From positions 1 to 55,329 of the forward strand of contig JBMYRH010000034.1 in NCBI GenBank assembly GCA_049602155.1: DNA of 55,329 nt, read 5' to 3'. The stretch comes from JBMYRH01 sp049602155 (GTDB lineage Bacteria > Myxococcota_A > UBA9042 > PHBI01 > JBMYRH01). A model generated the notes under the pieces. The model had not been told where the DNA came from, made no database searches, and saw only the letters and a list, made by a program, of their open reading frames with translations. The position numbers and the translations under genes were made by a program. Below are positions 18,320-26,738 of this stretch, in pieces (the stretch's first letter is position 1; each line of letters opens with the position of its first letter).

Positions 18320-18681
18320 GTCCAATACCCGCCGAGGCGAACAGTGCTGCGGAGGGGTCGGGGTTGCTGACGTTGACGAGGTCCTTGGAGCGGCGCCACG
18401 CGCGCTTGAAGCTCTTCCTCCGATTCCGCTCAGCTGTAGCGCTCCTTCTGCTCATGCTTGCTTTGTGTGGCGCCGCCCTCGCGTCGGTCTTCTTAGCCGC
18501 CGGATTGGGGCTCCTTGATGACCCGCGCCTGACGCGCTGGGCGTCGGGTTTTGACGCGGTCTTAGCGGTCTTCCTGCCGTCCGCGTTCACCGTGCTCACC
18601 GGTCGGACGGGCCTGCTCTGGTGGCGTGGGCGTCATACAGACGCTCAGCCCTTGAGTGGCAGCACCGCGGGGTGTGTGTAA
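18316..18681 (+). CDS. Small two-helix membrane protein of unknown function
   Basis: 121 residues; its ATG overlaps the TGA of the MopE-like gene (ATGA). A basic segment (RSLERRHARLKLFLRFR) precedes hydrophobic helix 1 (SAVALLLLMLALCGAALASVFLAA). A second hydrophobic segment (FDAVLAVFLPSAFTVLTG) is followed by a polar tail. Both ends would lie on the same side of the membrane. It matches no family I recognise. The overlap suggests it assists the giant lipoprotein, for example in export or anchoring, but this is inference. Confidence 0.6.
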   Translation: MSPIPAEANSAAEGSGLLTLTRSLERRHARLKLFLRFRSAVALLLLMLALCGAALASVFLAAGLGLLDDPRLTRWASGFDAVLAVFLPSAFTVLTGRTGLLWWRGRHTDAQPLSGSTAGCV

Positions 18682-18774
18682 GTGGCTGTAATTATGTGCG
18701 AGGCGGGTTTTTTTTGTTTTTCGTTAAAAAACACTCAAGCCCCAAGCCACGTTGGTCGAAGCAGTAGATACCCG

Positions 18775-18856
18775 GCCGCTTCGTCGGGCGCATGTTGTTC
18801 TCCTCCATGCAAAGACCACGTCACCATTCGGTGGCTAGTGCGTTCGACGAAGCGGC
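18775..18856. other. Long intergenic stem-loop
   Basis: Positions 18775-18793 pair with 18838-18856 in a 19-bp stem: 12 perfect pairs (GCCGCTTCGTCG with CGACGAAGCGGC), then seven more including three G-U wobbles. The 44-nt loop contains a small hairpin CACC-attc-GGTG (18822-18833). A second possible pairing, CCAAGCC 18742-18748 with GGCTTGG 18854-18860, competes with the base of the stem. An AT-rich patch with T8 and A6 tracts lies at 18708-18730. The element is between a + strand gene end and a - strand gene end. I cannot assign it to a known RNA, attC or IS class. Confidence 0.55.
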
Positions 18857-18944
18857 TTGGACCCTGAAGACTCCCACGCGGCTGCGTGCTAGGTGAGAGA
18901 GGGCGCAGGGGACGCGGGGGTTCAGGTGTGCGGTGCTTTGGCGC

Positions 18945-19637
18945 TTACATGTCTGGGGCGACCACGCAGCCACTGCCTGCTGCGCACTCTTCGACAGTCA
19001 TGTCAGGGGAGTAGAGTTCCTCACAGACGAAGCCTTCGCTGCACATGCAGTGGTTGGAGAACACGCAGACGGCGTCTACGTCGCCATAGGCCGTGCAGTC
19101 GATCGGCTCAAGCCCTTGATCCGGTGCGCCGCAGTCGTCTGGGGTAGAGCCTGCGAAGTCAGAGGTCTCCTCAGTGTCGCCCTCAGGGGTGGTGGCGTCC
19201 TCCTCAGGGGTGGTGACGTCCTCCTCAGGGGCGGTGGCGTCCTCCTCAGGGGCGGTGGCGTCCTCCTCAGGGGCGGTGGCGTCCACCTCAGGGGTGGTGG
19301 CGTCCTCTTCGGGGCCTTCAGCATCGTCTTCACTTGGGCTGACGTCCTCCTGGTGCGTGGCGTCGTCCTGAGGCGTCGGGACATCCGGGGCGGGCTCGTC
19401 AAACGGCATGCCCTCGGGGTGGCAATAGTTCGCCTCATCCTCTGAGAGGACGCAGAAGAAGGCCCCAGGGCAGTCTTCGGAGGTTTCGCACACGATGGGC
19501 TCGCACGCACCATCGACACAGACATGAGCTTCTTGGCACTCCGTATCAGCGCTACAGGTGTCACGCTCATCGGCAGTGTCACCACTGCAGGCTGCGAGTA
19601 AGAGGATGAGGGCTGAGTAGAGTGCTGCGCGCTTCAT
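18945..19637 (-). CDS. Lipoprotein with 7-residue acidic tandem repeats
   Basis: 230 residues from the ATG at 19637, with GGAG 6 nt upstream. Signal MKRAALYSALILLLAAC (LAAC lipobox). Next is a compact disulfide-rich domain (CSADTECQEAHVCVDGACEPIVCETSED type) whose 'DTxCxxxxxCVxGxC' spacing is common in myxobacterial lipoproteins. An acidic region of PEEDATA heptads follows, encoded by a 21-bp tandem array. A second Cys-rich unit ends the protein (CVFSNHCMCSEGFVCE). No enzyme motif is present; a structural surface protein is inferred. It is divergent from the CTDC-repeat lipoprotein gene at 19787. Confidence 0.8.
   Translation of the reverse strand: MKRAALYSALILLLAACSGDTADERDTCSADTECQEAHVCVDGACEPIVCETSEDCPGAFFCVLSEDEANYCHPEGMPFDEPAPDVPTPQDDATHQEDVSPSEDDAEGPEEDATTPEVDATAPEEDATAPEEDATAPEEDVTTPEEDATTPEGDTEETSDFAGSTPDDCGAPDQGLEPIDCTAYGDVDAVCVFSNHCMCSEGFVCEELYSPDMTVEECAAGSGCVVAPDM
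19177..19302 (-). repeat. 21-bp tandem repeat (VNTR candidate)
   Basis: About six head-to-tail copies of a 21-bp unit; copies at 19219-19239, 19240-19260 and 19261-19281 are identical. Each encodes a PEEDATA/PEEDVTT heptapeptide in frame, so unit gain or loss keeps the reading frame. Confidence 0.85.
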
Positions 19638-19771
19638 GAGGGGCTCCATCGGCTCATTTTCAAGGACGCCGATAGTAGCGCGCAGCGTCCCTGATTCCCA
19701 GGCGCTTCATGGGCCATTGAGGGTAGGTGATGACGAACTTTTCGCGATGCGAACGATGCGGTGCCGAACTC

Positions 19772-19780
19772 TGCTAAACT
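19772..19780 (+). promoter_or_regulatory. Extended -10 element for a leaderless transcript
   Basis: TGCTAAACT is an extended -10 (TGn plus TAAACT). The hexamer ends 6 nt before the ATG at 19787, placing the transcription start at the start codon. There is no ribosome binding site upstream of that ATG, which supports leaderless expression. Confidence 0.45.
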
Positions 19781-19786
19781 CACGTC

Positions 19787-22441
19787 ATGAGAATATCAAC
19801 TGCCGTAATTGTCTGTATGTCTGCGTCCTTGATGGCCTGCGGTGAGGCTGACCCAGTGGGGTCGAACTCGCCGGGCGAGACCAACGCAGATGTGGGCCCG
19901 GTGTCTCTCGATGGGGTTGGTGACGACGCATCAGGAGCGATGGCCGCTGAGGACGCCACGGATTCCGTCATTGAGTTGGACGCTTGGGTGGCGTCAGACA
20001 CTGAACTCGCTGCAGACGTCGGGGCCTCTGCCGGAGAGGTCATTGTAGGTGCAGACACGACACTAGACACGACCGACACGACCGACACGCTGCCCGATAC
20101 AGGTGAGGGGGACGCGGAAGTAGACACGACAGAGGGCGAGGAGGACGTGCACACGGCGGACATCGAAGCGTCCTCTGACGCTGACAGCGAGAGCCAAGAT
20201 GCTGAGGCGCCAGCGGAAGACGGGGGCCCATTGCCGCTGTGCCCCCCCGAGGTCGTCGCGGCGTGCGACGATGGCGATGAGTGCAATGGCTTCGAGAGCT
20301 GCGACGAGGCGACCGGTGAGTGCCTGCCTGGTACACCCCTGTGCGATGACAGCGATCCGTGCACGGTCGACATCTGTGATGCCGTGCAAGGCTTCTGCGA
20401 CGTCGACCCTGTGGACTGCAGTGACGGTAACCCGTGCACGGATGACGCATGCGACAGCGACACCGGTGAGTGCGTGTACGTAGACGCCGATTGCAGTGAC
20501 GGTGACCTCTGCACCGAGGACTGGTGCGCCCCGCCCGCAGGGGGCTGCTTCTGGGACGCCGTGGCGTGCGATGATGGCGACCCGTGCACGGACGACCTCT
20601 GCGAGCCTGACACAGGGTGCGTGTTCACCCCAAAGGCGTGTGAGGATGACATCGCCTGCACGGCTGATGCGTGCGGCGAAGATGGTGCTTGTGAGCACAC
20701 TCCCGACGCATCCCTCTGTGACGACGGTGTAGCCTGCACTGACGACAGCTGCCTGGGCGGGCAAGGCTGCCTCTTTGCGCCGAACGCCTCGGCCTGCGAC
20801 GACGGCGACCTCTGCACCGGCGACACGTGCGACGGCGTCGTCGGCTGCACCTATGACCCCTTGAGCTGTGACGATGGCTTGCTTTGCACCGTGGACGGCT
20901 GCGAGAGCGCAACGGGGCAATGCGTCTACACCGCCGTGGTCTGCGACAATCAGAACGCCTGCGATGGCCTCGAGGTCTGTGACCCGGCCAGCGGTCAGTG
21001 CGTAGACGGGGCGCCCGTCACCTGCCCGGATGACGACGCCTGCGACGGCGTCGACAGCTGCGATCCCGACAGCGGCGCCTGTGTGACCGGCCCGCCGGTG
21101 GATTGCTACGCTGAGACACCGGATTGGGATGGCTGCGACGGCGTGAAGGTGTGCGCGGCGGACGGCTCTTGCGACACCGTGGCTGTCGATGCGTCGCCTT
21201 GCCCCACTGCGCCTGATGCGTGTGATCAAAGCGGAGGTGTCGATGGTCCGCAGAGCGGTAAGGTCACCACCGGACCGGGGGCTGTGTTCGTGCTCCGCGA
21301 TCAAATGCAGTGGACGGACAGCGCGGCGCTCGTAGACCAGATTGAGGACCACTGGAGCGTGACTGGCACCTCGATTGAGAGCGTCGTGACGACCGACTTG
21401 AACCGGCAAGGCGGGGGCATCTCCCTCGACGGCATCGACTGCTTCGACTCGGGCTTCTGGTGGAACGACGGCGACAACGAGGTCGACTACTGGTGGCCTC
21501 AGGGCGTGACTGGCAGCAGCGATGCATGGGGCGGTGACGGCAAGGTCGCGGGGAAGCGGTTGCTCGTCGTCAGCTGGTATCACAAGGCCGAGGAGGACAG
21601 TAGCAGCAGCGCTTACAAAGGTGTGCGCCTCGCGATCGTCGACCTCACGACCTATGACTACCGCTTGGTGCTCCTCGCCGAGCCGGTCTGCGACGGCGCG
21701 ATGGTCGACGGTGTGTGTGATGGCCTCGCGACCTATGAGCCCTTGGCGTCCAGCTCATCTTCTCTGCACGCGGGCGGGATCGTCTGGTACCAAAACTACC
21801 TCTACGTCGCGGACACCTCACACGGCTTCAGGGTCTTCGACATGTCGCGCATTCAACGCGTTCAGACAGGAGACAGTAACGCGCTCGGCTACAAGTCCAG
21901 CGCAGACGCCTACTACGCCTACAACTACCGCTACGTGATCCCTCAAGTGGGGCGCTACCAGCATTGCGGTGACGCGTGCTGCGCGAGGTTCTCATTCGTA
22001 TCCTTAGACCCGACGACCTCTCCGCCTTCACTCCTCGCCGGGGAGTACGTCAGCGGCGAGAAGTCGGGGCGCGCCCATCGCTGGTCGTTGGACACGGAGA
22101 CGGGGCGGCTGCTCACCAGCTACAAGACCGCGACGAGTGTTGCCACCTACTACCCCGCGGTGGAGAACATGCAGGGCGCGCTCTCGGTCGATGGGCACTA
22201 CTTCTTCTCGTCGAGCGCGGCCAAGCTTTCATGGCCCCCCTCACTCGGATCGATGCATGACGCGTCACTTGGCGGCTCGCTGACGACGCATCAATGGCCT
22301 CAGCTCCCTGAGGACCTCTACTACGAGGCGGCCTTGGACCGTATCTGGACCTGTACAGAGAAGCCGGCATCGCTCTTGGGGCAGACGCGCTATTGCTTCC
22401 GTGTGACTCGGTCATCGCTGGTCAACAACACCTGTGACTGA
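19787..22441 (+). CDS. Lipoprotein with CTDC-type Cys repeats and a C-terminal propeller-like domain
   Basis: 884 residues. Signal MRISTAVIVCMSASLMAC (LMAC lipobox), then an acidic Thr/Asp/Glu/Ala linker (about 20-145). Residues ~150-480 are short repeats of the form 'CDDGDPCTDDxCxxxxGCVxxP', known as the Dictyostelium CTDC repeat and frequent in myxobacteria. The C-terminal ~400 residues are a separate domain with 'HAGGIVWYQNYLYVADTSHGFRVFD' and 'GRAHRWSLDTETGRLL', suggesting a beta-propeller. They contain one further Cys-rich turn (HCGDACCARF). No catalytic residues are evident. Expression may be leaderless. It converges on the ferritin-like gene with 19 bp between stops. Confidence 0.82.
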   Translation: MRISTAVIVCMSASLMACGEADPVGSNSPGETNADVGPVSLDGVGDDASGAMAAEDATDSVIELDAWVASDTELAADVGASAGEVIVGADTTLDTTDTTDTLPDTGEGDAEVDTTEGEEDVHTADIEASSDADSESQDAEAPAEDGGPLPLCPPEVVAACDDGDECNGFESCDEATGECLPGTPLCDDSDPCTVDICDAVQGFCDVDPVDCSDGNPCTDDACDSDTGECVYVDADCSDGDLCTEDWCAPPAGGCFWDAVACDDGDPCTDDLCEPDTGCVFTPKACEDDIACTADACGEDGACEHTPDASLCDDGVACTDDSCLGGQGCLFAPNASACDDGDLCTGDTCDGVVGCTYDPLSCDDGLLCTVDGCESATGQCVYTAVVCDNQNACDGLEVCDPASGQCVDGAPVTCPDDDACDGVDSCDPDSGACVTGPPVDCYAETPDWDGCDGVKVCAADGSCDTVAVDASPCPTAPDACDQSGGVDGPQSGKVTTGPGAVFVLRDQMQWTDSAALVDQIEDHWSVTGTSIESVVTTDLNRQGGGISLDGIDCFDSGFWWNDGDNEVDYWWPQGVTGSSDAWGGDGKVAGKRLLVVSWYHKAEEDSSSSAYKGVRLAIVDLTTYDYRLVLLAEPVCDGAMVDGVCDGLATYEPLASSSSSLHAGGIVWYQNYLYVADTSHGFRVFDMSRIQRVQTGDSNALGYKSSADAYYAYNYRYVIPQVGRYQHCGDACCARFSFVSLDPTTSPPSLLAGEYVSGEKSGRAHRWSLDTETGRLLTSYKTATSVATYYPAVENMQGALSVDGHYFFSSSAAKLSWPPSLGSMHDASLGGSLTTHQWPQLPEDLYYEAALDRIWTCTEKPASLLGQTRYCFRVTRSSLVNNTCD

Positions 22442-22460
22442 GCAATCGCGCGCCTCGGTG

Positions 22461-23261
22461 CTAGAGGAGCTCGAGCTCCATGAGCTGCGGCGCCAGGGTC
22501 GTGCGCCAAGTCTGCTCCATGACGAGCGCTTGGCGCTCGTTGCCGTGAAGCCCCAGGGCGACCCGCTCGGGCTCAGGCCAGTCAGAGAGGTTACGGCGCC
22601 CGTCAGGGACCGTCGCGAGCACCGCGTCGGCCTGCGTGCGGTATCGGGCGACGACCTTTTGAGCCAGCTCACGCCAGGCAGGTCGGGTGGAGGCGGGGAA
22701 TCGCTTCAGGCTGGCGCGCACATACGAGACGCCGTAATCGGCGTGCTCATCCTCGTCCTCGATGGTGGCGTCCAGGACCGCGCGGATGACCGGGTGCTCG
22801 CAGCGGGTCTGCAAGTCGGTGATGAACCCGACCGAGAAGGTCTCGCTGATGAGCAACATGCTGATGGCGGTGTTCAGTGCGCGCTCGCCCATCGAGGCAT
22901 TCATGAACTCCGGCGGCATGATGTGCGCGACGGGGTCGGGGAACCTCGGCTCGACGCCGAGCGCACGGCAGACACCGACACAGAGCGCTGTGTGGCGGAT
23001 CTCATCTGAGATGGCCTCGGCCGCGCCTGCGTAGATGTCCATTGGGTCGCCAGCGCCGACCACTTCGCTCAAGAAACGCGTCATGATCTGGACTGAGCGA
23101 AACTCCGTCTGGACTCGGTCGAGCCACACGGCTTGCGCGCGCTCCACGAGGGCAGGGTCATGGTCGGCGACGTTCAGCCCTGACCAGTCGATCTCCAAGC
23201 CCATGAGCGCGGTGTGCAGGCGCCCGAAGACGCCCCCTGCCTCACGAATTACATGACTCAC
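22461..23261 (-). CDS. Ferritin-like diiron protein
   Basis: 266 residues from GTG 23261, whose GTGA overlaps the stop of the upstream Cys-repeat lipoprotein gene. The four-helix ferritin-like pattern has plausible iron ligands in order: Glu53, Glu87-x2-His90 (DEIRH), Glu140 (SETF) and Glu170-x2-His173 (EDEDEH). The paired ExxH motifs fit a carboxylate-bridged diiron centre used for oxidation or oxygenation rather than iron storage. There is no signal peptide, so it should be cytoplasmic. Translational coupling to a lipoprotein rich in CC and CCC motifs is unusual and suggests a joint role, perhaps in modifying or metallating it; this is inference. Confidence 0.8.
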   Translation of the reverse strand: MSHVIREAGGVFGRLHTALMGLEIDWSGLNVADHDPALVERAQAVWLDRVQTEFRSVQIMTRFLSEVVGAGDPMDIYAGAAEAISDEIRHTALCVGVCRALGVEPRFPDPVAHIMPPEFMNASMGERALNTAISMLLISETFSVGFITDLQTRCEHPVIRAVLDATIEDEDEHADYGVSYVRASLKRFPASTRPAWRELAQKVVARYRTQADAVLATVPDGRRNLSDWPEPERVALGLHGNERQALVMEQTWRTTLAPQLMELELL

Positions 23262-24592
23262 TCGGAGGCCTTACATTCCTCGGCGGGGCCGACACACGAG
23301 CCGTCTTCGCAGGTCTGGAACATGCCGTAGTTGCAGGCCATGCCCTCGGGGCAGCAGCACTGGTCCACTGCACCGTCGACGCAACAGTTCTGCCACTCTC
23401 CGTCACACTCGGGCTCTGGCTCGGGGTCAGCGCAGGGCTCGGGAGGGAAGGTGCATGAGCCGTCGTCACACATCTCATAGAAGTAGTTGCAGACCGCACC
23501 CTCTGGGCAGCAGCACTCAGTCAGCTCGCCGTCCGTGCAGCAGCTCTGCCAGGTGCCGTCACACACGGGCTCGGGCGGGGCGCACTCCTCGGCGGGGCCG
23601 ACACATGAGCCGTCCTCGCAGGTCTCAAACATGCCGTAGTTGCAGGCCATGCCCTCGGGACAGCAGCACTGGCTGATATCGCCGTCGATGCAGCAGCTCT
23701 CCCAGGTGCCGTCACACACGGGCTCGGGTGGGGCGCACTCCTCGGCGGGGCCGACACATGAGCCGTCCTCGCAGGTCTCGAACATCCCGTAGTTGCACGC
23801 CACGCCTTCGGGGCAGCAGCACTGGCTGACGTCGCCGTCGATGCAGCAGCTCTCCCAGGTGCCATCGCACTCGGGCTCTGGTTTATCGCACTCCTCGCCG
23901 GGGCCGACACATGAGCCGTCCTCGCAGGTCTCGAACATGCCGTAGTTGCATGCCACGCCCTCTGGGCAGCAGCACTGGCTGATGTCGCCGTCGATACAGC
24001 AGCTCTCCCATGCACCATCACACTCTTCAATCTCTGGCTCAGTGGTGTCTGCGGGGCCGGCGCTGTCCTCTATCTCCTCAATGACGTCGGGCGTCTCAGT
24101 GACGTCAGGTGTCTCAGTGACGTCAGGTGTCTCCGTGACGTCGGGTGTCTCAGTGACGTCGGGTGTCTCAATGACATCGGGCTCGTCGGCGGGGCAGTCC
24201 ACACCGCCCATGTGGCATGAGCCATCTGGGCAGGTCTCAAACATGCCGTAGTTACAGTCCGCGCCGTTCTCGCAGCAGCAGGTGCTGACGATACCATCGG
24301 CGCAACACGCCTCCCAGACGCCATCACATGAGTCCGCGTCGCTGGTGACCTCGTTCGTATCGGGGGCCGGCTCAGTCGCCGTCCCCGTGGTCGTGTCGTT
24401 GAGGGGCTCGGTGGTCGTCCCCACGTCACTGGTCGGTGTGCTGGGGCCTGCGTCAGACGAGCACGCGACGAGGAGCGCGCCGCTCATCATCAGGGCGACG
24501 AACATCCCCATCATGCTGCTGACGGCGCCTCCAGCGCAGCCAGCTAAGCCGACAGCGCATACAAGTGCGAGCAGTGTCCGTTGACGCGACAT
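23258..24592 (-). CDS. Lipoprotein with six CC/CCC-motif Cys repeats
   Basis: 444 residues from the ATG at 24592, with AGGAGG 6 nt upstream. The N-terminus carries two successive lipobox-like sites: LAGC after 'RTLLALVCAVG' and LVAC after 'MFVALMMSGAL'. Either the first is cleaved and the second segment is a helix, or the reverse. An acidic linker includes five 18-bp units encoding TPDVTE. The rest is six copies of a ~50-residue module: CDGxWxxCC, DGxxxxCCCPxG, CNYGMFxTCxDGSC. About 10 Cys per copy, in CC and CCC clusters, is unusual and suggests metal or disulfide clusters. I recognise no named family. The stop overlaps the start of the ferritin-like gene. Confidence 0.8.
   Translation of the reverse strand: MSRQRTLLALVCAVGLAGCAGGAVSSMMGMFVALMMSGALLVACSSDAGPSTPTSDVGTTTEPLNDTTTGTATEPAPDTNEVTSDADSCDGVWEACCADGIVSTCCCENGADCNYGMFETCPDGSCHMGGVDCPADEPDVIETPDVTETPDVTETPDVTETPDVTETPDVIEEIEDSAGPADTTEPEIEECDGAWESCCIDGDISQCCCPEGVACNYGMFETCEDGSCVGPGEECDKPEPECDGTWESCCIDGDVSQCCCPEGVACNYGMFETCEDGSCVGPAEECAPPEPVCDGTWESCCIDGDISQCCCPEGMACNYGMFETCEDGSCVGPAEECAPPEPVCDGTWQSCCTDGELTECCCPEGAVCNYFYEMCDDGSCTFPPEPCADPEPEPECDGEWQNCCVDGAVDQCCCPEGMACNYGMFQTCEDGSCVGPAEECKASE
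23270..24328 (-). repeat. Six ~150-bp coding repeats with CCC motifs
   Basis: Six tandem modules; copies 2, 3, 4 and 6 are nearly identical at the protein level (CDGTWESCCIDGD then CCCPEG). Copy 1 is the most diverged and is separated from the others by the TPDVTE linker. Copy 5 is missing one residue block around CNYFYEMC. Confidence 0.85.
24081..24170 (-). repeat. 18-bp tandem repeat encoding TPDVTE
   Basis: Five near-identical 18-bp units (24081-24098 and onward) plus a decayed sixth, in frame within the linker of the CCC-repeat lipoprotein. Confidence 0.85.
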
Positions 24593-24871
24593 CGGAGGCC
24601 TCCTTTGGTCTAGGCCCTCTTCCACCAGGGGAGCGTACCACGTCACCCCGCCAGAATCGATAGACTCAGCCCTCGTGAGCGGTAACCCGACAGGCGTTTC
24701 TCTACGCCCCGTGTGCCCTTGAACAAGCGCCGGGTGGCATGTTTAACCCGCCGATGCGTGTGATCCCAGGCAGTTGCAGAGCATGGGCGCGCATTGCGAG
24801 CGCGCTATGAATCCTGTATCACCACGACCTTCCACACGTTGACCTTTCGCCTAAGGGCGCTGGAGCCGGAC

Positions 24872-26722
24872 ATGAAAATCGAACGCAGCGCTGTGCTCTT
24901 GGCCGGCTTTTTACTTTGCCTCCATGGCTGTGCCAGCTCGGATGGCGTGGGTGAGGGCGCGGCGGACGCGGCCACTGAGGCGCCGGATGGTGACCAAGAG
25001 CCAGATTGGAACACGGTGGGTGCAGAGGAGCAGGACACGACCGCCTCCCCTGACGGGGACGCAGGGACGACCATGGACGGGGCTGACGGCGACACTGGTG
25101 CCGTGTCGAACTGTGATGGGGCGACTCTCGGCATGGCCTGTGATGATGGCGATTGCTGCACCCTCGACGACCAGTGTCAGGCGTGCGATCCGGAGGTCGA
25201 CTCAGGGTGCTCTGGGGCGGGGATGACGTGCGCCGGAACCCCCGCCTGCGTCGACGAGGATAGCTCAGATTGTGCGCTGAGCGCCTGTAACTGTAGTGAC
25301 GACGACGCGCCGCTTTGCGTCGCAGAGGATGCGCCCAATGGGGCTGCGTGTGACTTCGATACGAACGACTGTACGACGGGCGACACGTGCCTCGCGGGGG
25401 AGTGCATCAAGAGTCAGCCGCTCCCCTTGGATGACGGCAACCCCTGCACCGAGGACAGCTGCGTCAAGGGTGAGCTCGTCCACACAGCCCTGCTCGAGGG
25501 GCAGTGCGATGATGGCAACGAGTGCACCACCGGCGACACGTGCACGATGGGGATCTGCACGGGGGGCGACCCGGTGACCTGTGTCGTGGGCCCTTGTATG
25601 GCGGACGCGACCTGTGTCGCCGGAGAGGGCTGCGTCGAGTCTCCGCTCCCCGTAGGCGCATTCTGCGGCACGGACAACGCCTGCGTCGTGAGCGCAGCGT
25701 GCAACGAAGACTACGAGTGTGAGGTCGTCGAGACCGTCAACTGTGACGATGGGAATGTGTGCACCGCCGACAGCTGCGAGCCAGTGAGCGGCTGCGTCCA
25801 CGATGAGCTCGCCCCAGAGGGGAGCGTGTGCGACCTCGAGACAGACGCGGGCTGCGTCGACGGCGGCCTCTGTGCCGCAGGTGAGTGTGTGGCTCAGTCG
25901 GTCTCCGGGTGCGCGGATGATGACGGCTGCTGCGCGGACGGGTGCGACGCCAACACGGACAGTGACTGCTCAGCGAGCTGTGGAAACGGCGTGACCGAGG
26001 GCAGCGAGCAGTGTGATGGTGACTGTCCGACGGAGTGCGTCAGCGCCGATGCATGTCAGAGTGGGGTCTTGGTCGGCAGCGCGGAGGCCTGCTCGGCGGA
26101 GTGCTCCTACAGCACGGTCTCGCAATGTGTGCACGGTGACGGGTGCTGCCCCCCGGGGTGCGTGAATGCGACCGACCATGACTGCGAGGCGCTCTGTGGC
26201 AATGGCGCCCTCGACGAGGGCGAGCTTTGCGACGGGCAGTGTCCGACGTCCTGTCAGGGAGAGGGCACCTGCACGGACTACACCTTGGTCGGCTCCGAGG
26301 CCGAGTGCGACGCGCAATGTGTCCCCTCTGCGGTGACCTCATGCATCAGTGATGATGGCTGTTGCCCGAGCGGCTGCAGTGGCACAGACACGGACTGTGT
26401 GGCCGAACAACCCTGCGAGATCGACCTCGAGATCCAGTGCGTCTCCGACCCGACATGGCCCGCGCTTTACAGGGTCTCGGTAGCCGCCTCTATGGGGGTC
26501 ATGAACGTCTATTACAACGAGACACCGGTCGCGGAGCCGCCACCGACGAGCTTGCTCGAGGGAGGCTGGTGTTGGAACACGACGGGCGAGACTTGGCGCA
26601 CCCTACAGGCCTCGTCAGGGTGCCTGGACGTCATCTACGACACGGTCACCGACCAAGCGGACTGCTCGAACAACGGTCCGATTTCCTCATGCGCGTCCCA
26701 GGTCTGCTACACATGCCTCTAG
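24872..26722 (+). CDS. Cys-rich lipoprotein with CTDC-type repeats
   Basis: 616 residues from the ATG at 24872, with GGAG 6 nt upstream; the longer frame from 24794 lacks support. Signal MKIERSAVLLAGFLLCLHGC (LHGC lipobox), acidic linker, then CTDC-like units (CDDGNECTTGDTC, 'NCDDGNVCTADSCEP'). 'CGNGVTEGSEQCDGDCPTEC' and 'CGNGALDEGELCDGQCPTSC' follow, each ahead of 'DDGCCPxGCxxxxDxDC'. The last ~100 residues form a small domain (EIDLEIQCVSDPTWPALYRVSV) ending in a Cys-rich tail. No enzyme motif is visible. It is divergent from the CCC-repeat gene with 279 bp between starts, which must hold both promoters, though none stands out. Confidence 0.82.
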   Translation: MKIERSAVLLAGFLLCLHGCASSDGVGEGAADAATEAPDGDQEPDWNTVGAEEQDTTASPDGDAGTTMDGADGDTGAVSNCDGATLGMACDDGDCCTLDDQCQACDPEVDSGCSGAGMTCAGTPACVDEDSSDCALSACNCSDDDAPLCVAEDAPNGAACDFDTNDCTTGDTCLAGECIKSQPLPLDDGNPCTEDSCVKGELVHTALLEGQCDDGNECTTGDTCTMGICTGGDPVTCVVGPCMADATCVAGEGCVESPLPVGAFCGTDNACVVSAACNEDYECEVVETVNCDDGNVCTADSCEPVSGCVHDELAPEGSVCDLETDAGCVDGGLCAAGECVAQSVSGCADDDGCCADGCDANTDSDCSASCGNGVTEGSEQCDGDCPTECVSADACQSGVLVGSAEACSAECSYSTVSQCVHGDGCCPPGCVNATDHDCEALCGNGALDEGELCDGQCPTSCQGEGTCTDYTLVGSEAECDAQCVPSAVTSCISDDGCCPSGCSGTDTDCVAEQPCEIDLEIQCVSDPTWPALYRVSVAASMGVMNVYYNETPVAEPPPTSLLEGGWCWNTTGETWRTLQASSGCLDVIYDTVTDQADCSNNGPISSCASQVCYTCL

Positions 26723-26738
26723 GGGCGGTATGCGCCGC

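Noticed and set aside
18742..18860. Integron attC site
   Set aside because: The stem-loop lacks the GTTRRRY core sites, and no gene cassette or integrase is present.
18682..18867. Short open frame after the two-helix membrane protein
   Set aside because: It runs through the T8/A6 tracts and the stem-loop, and has no family motif.
20063..21583. 506-residue antisense frame in the CTDC-repeat lipoprotein
   Set aside because: Composition is a mirror of the repeats; no ribosome binding site, no recognised domain.
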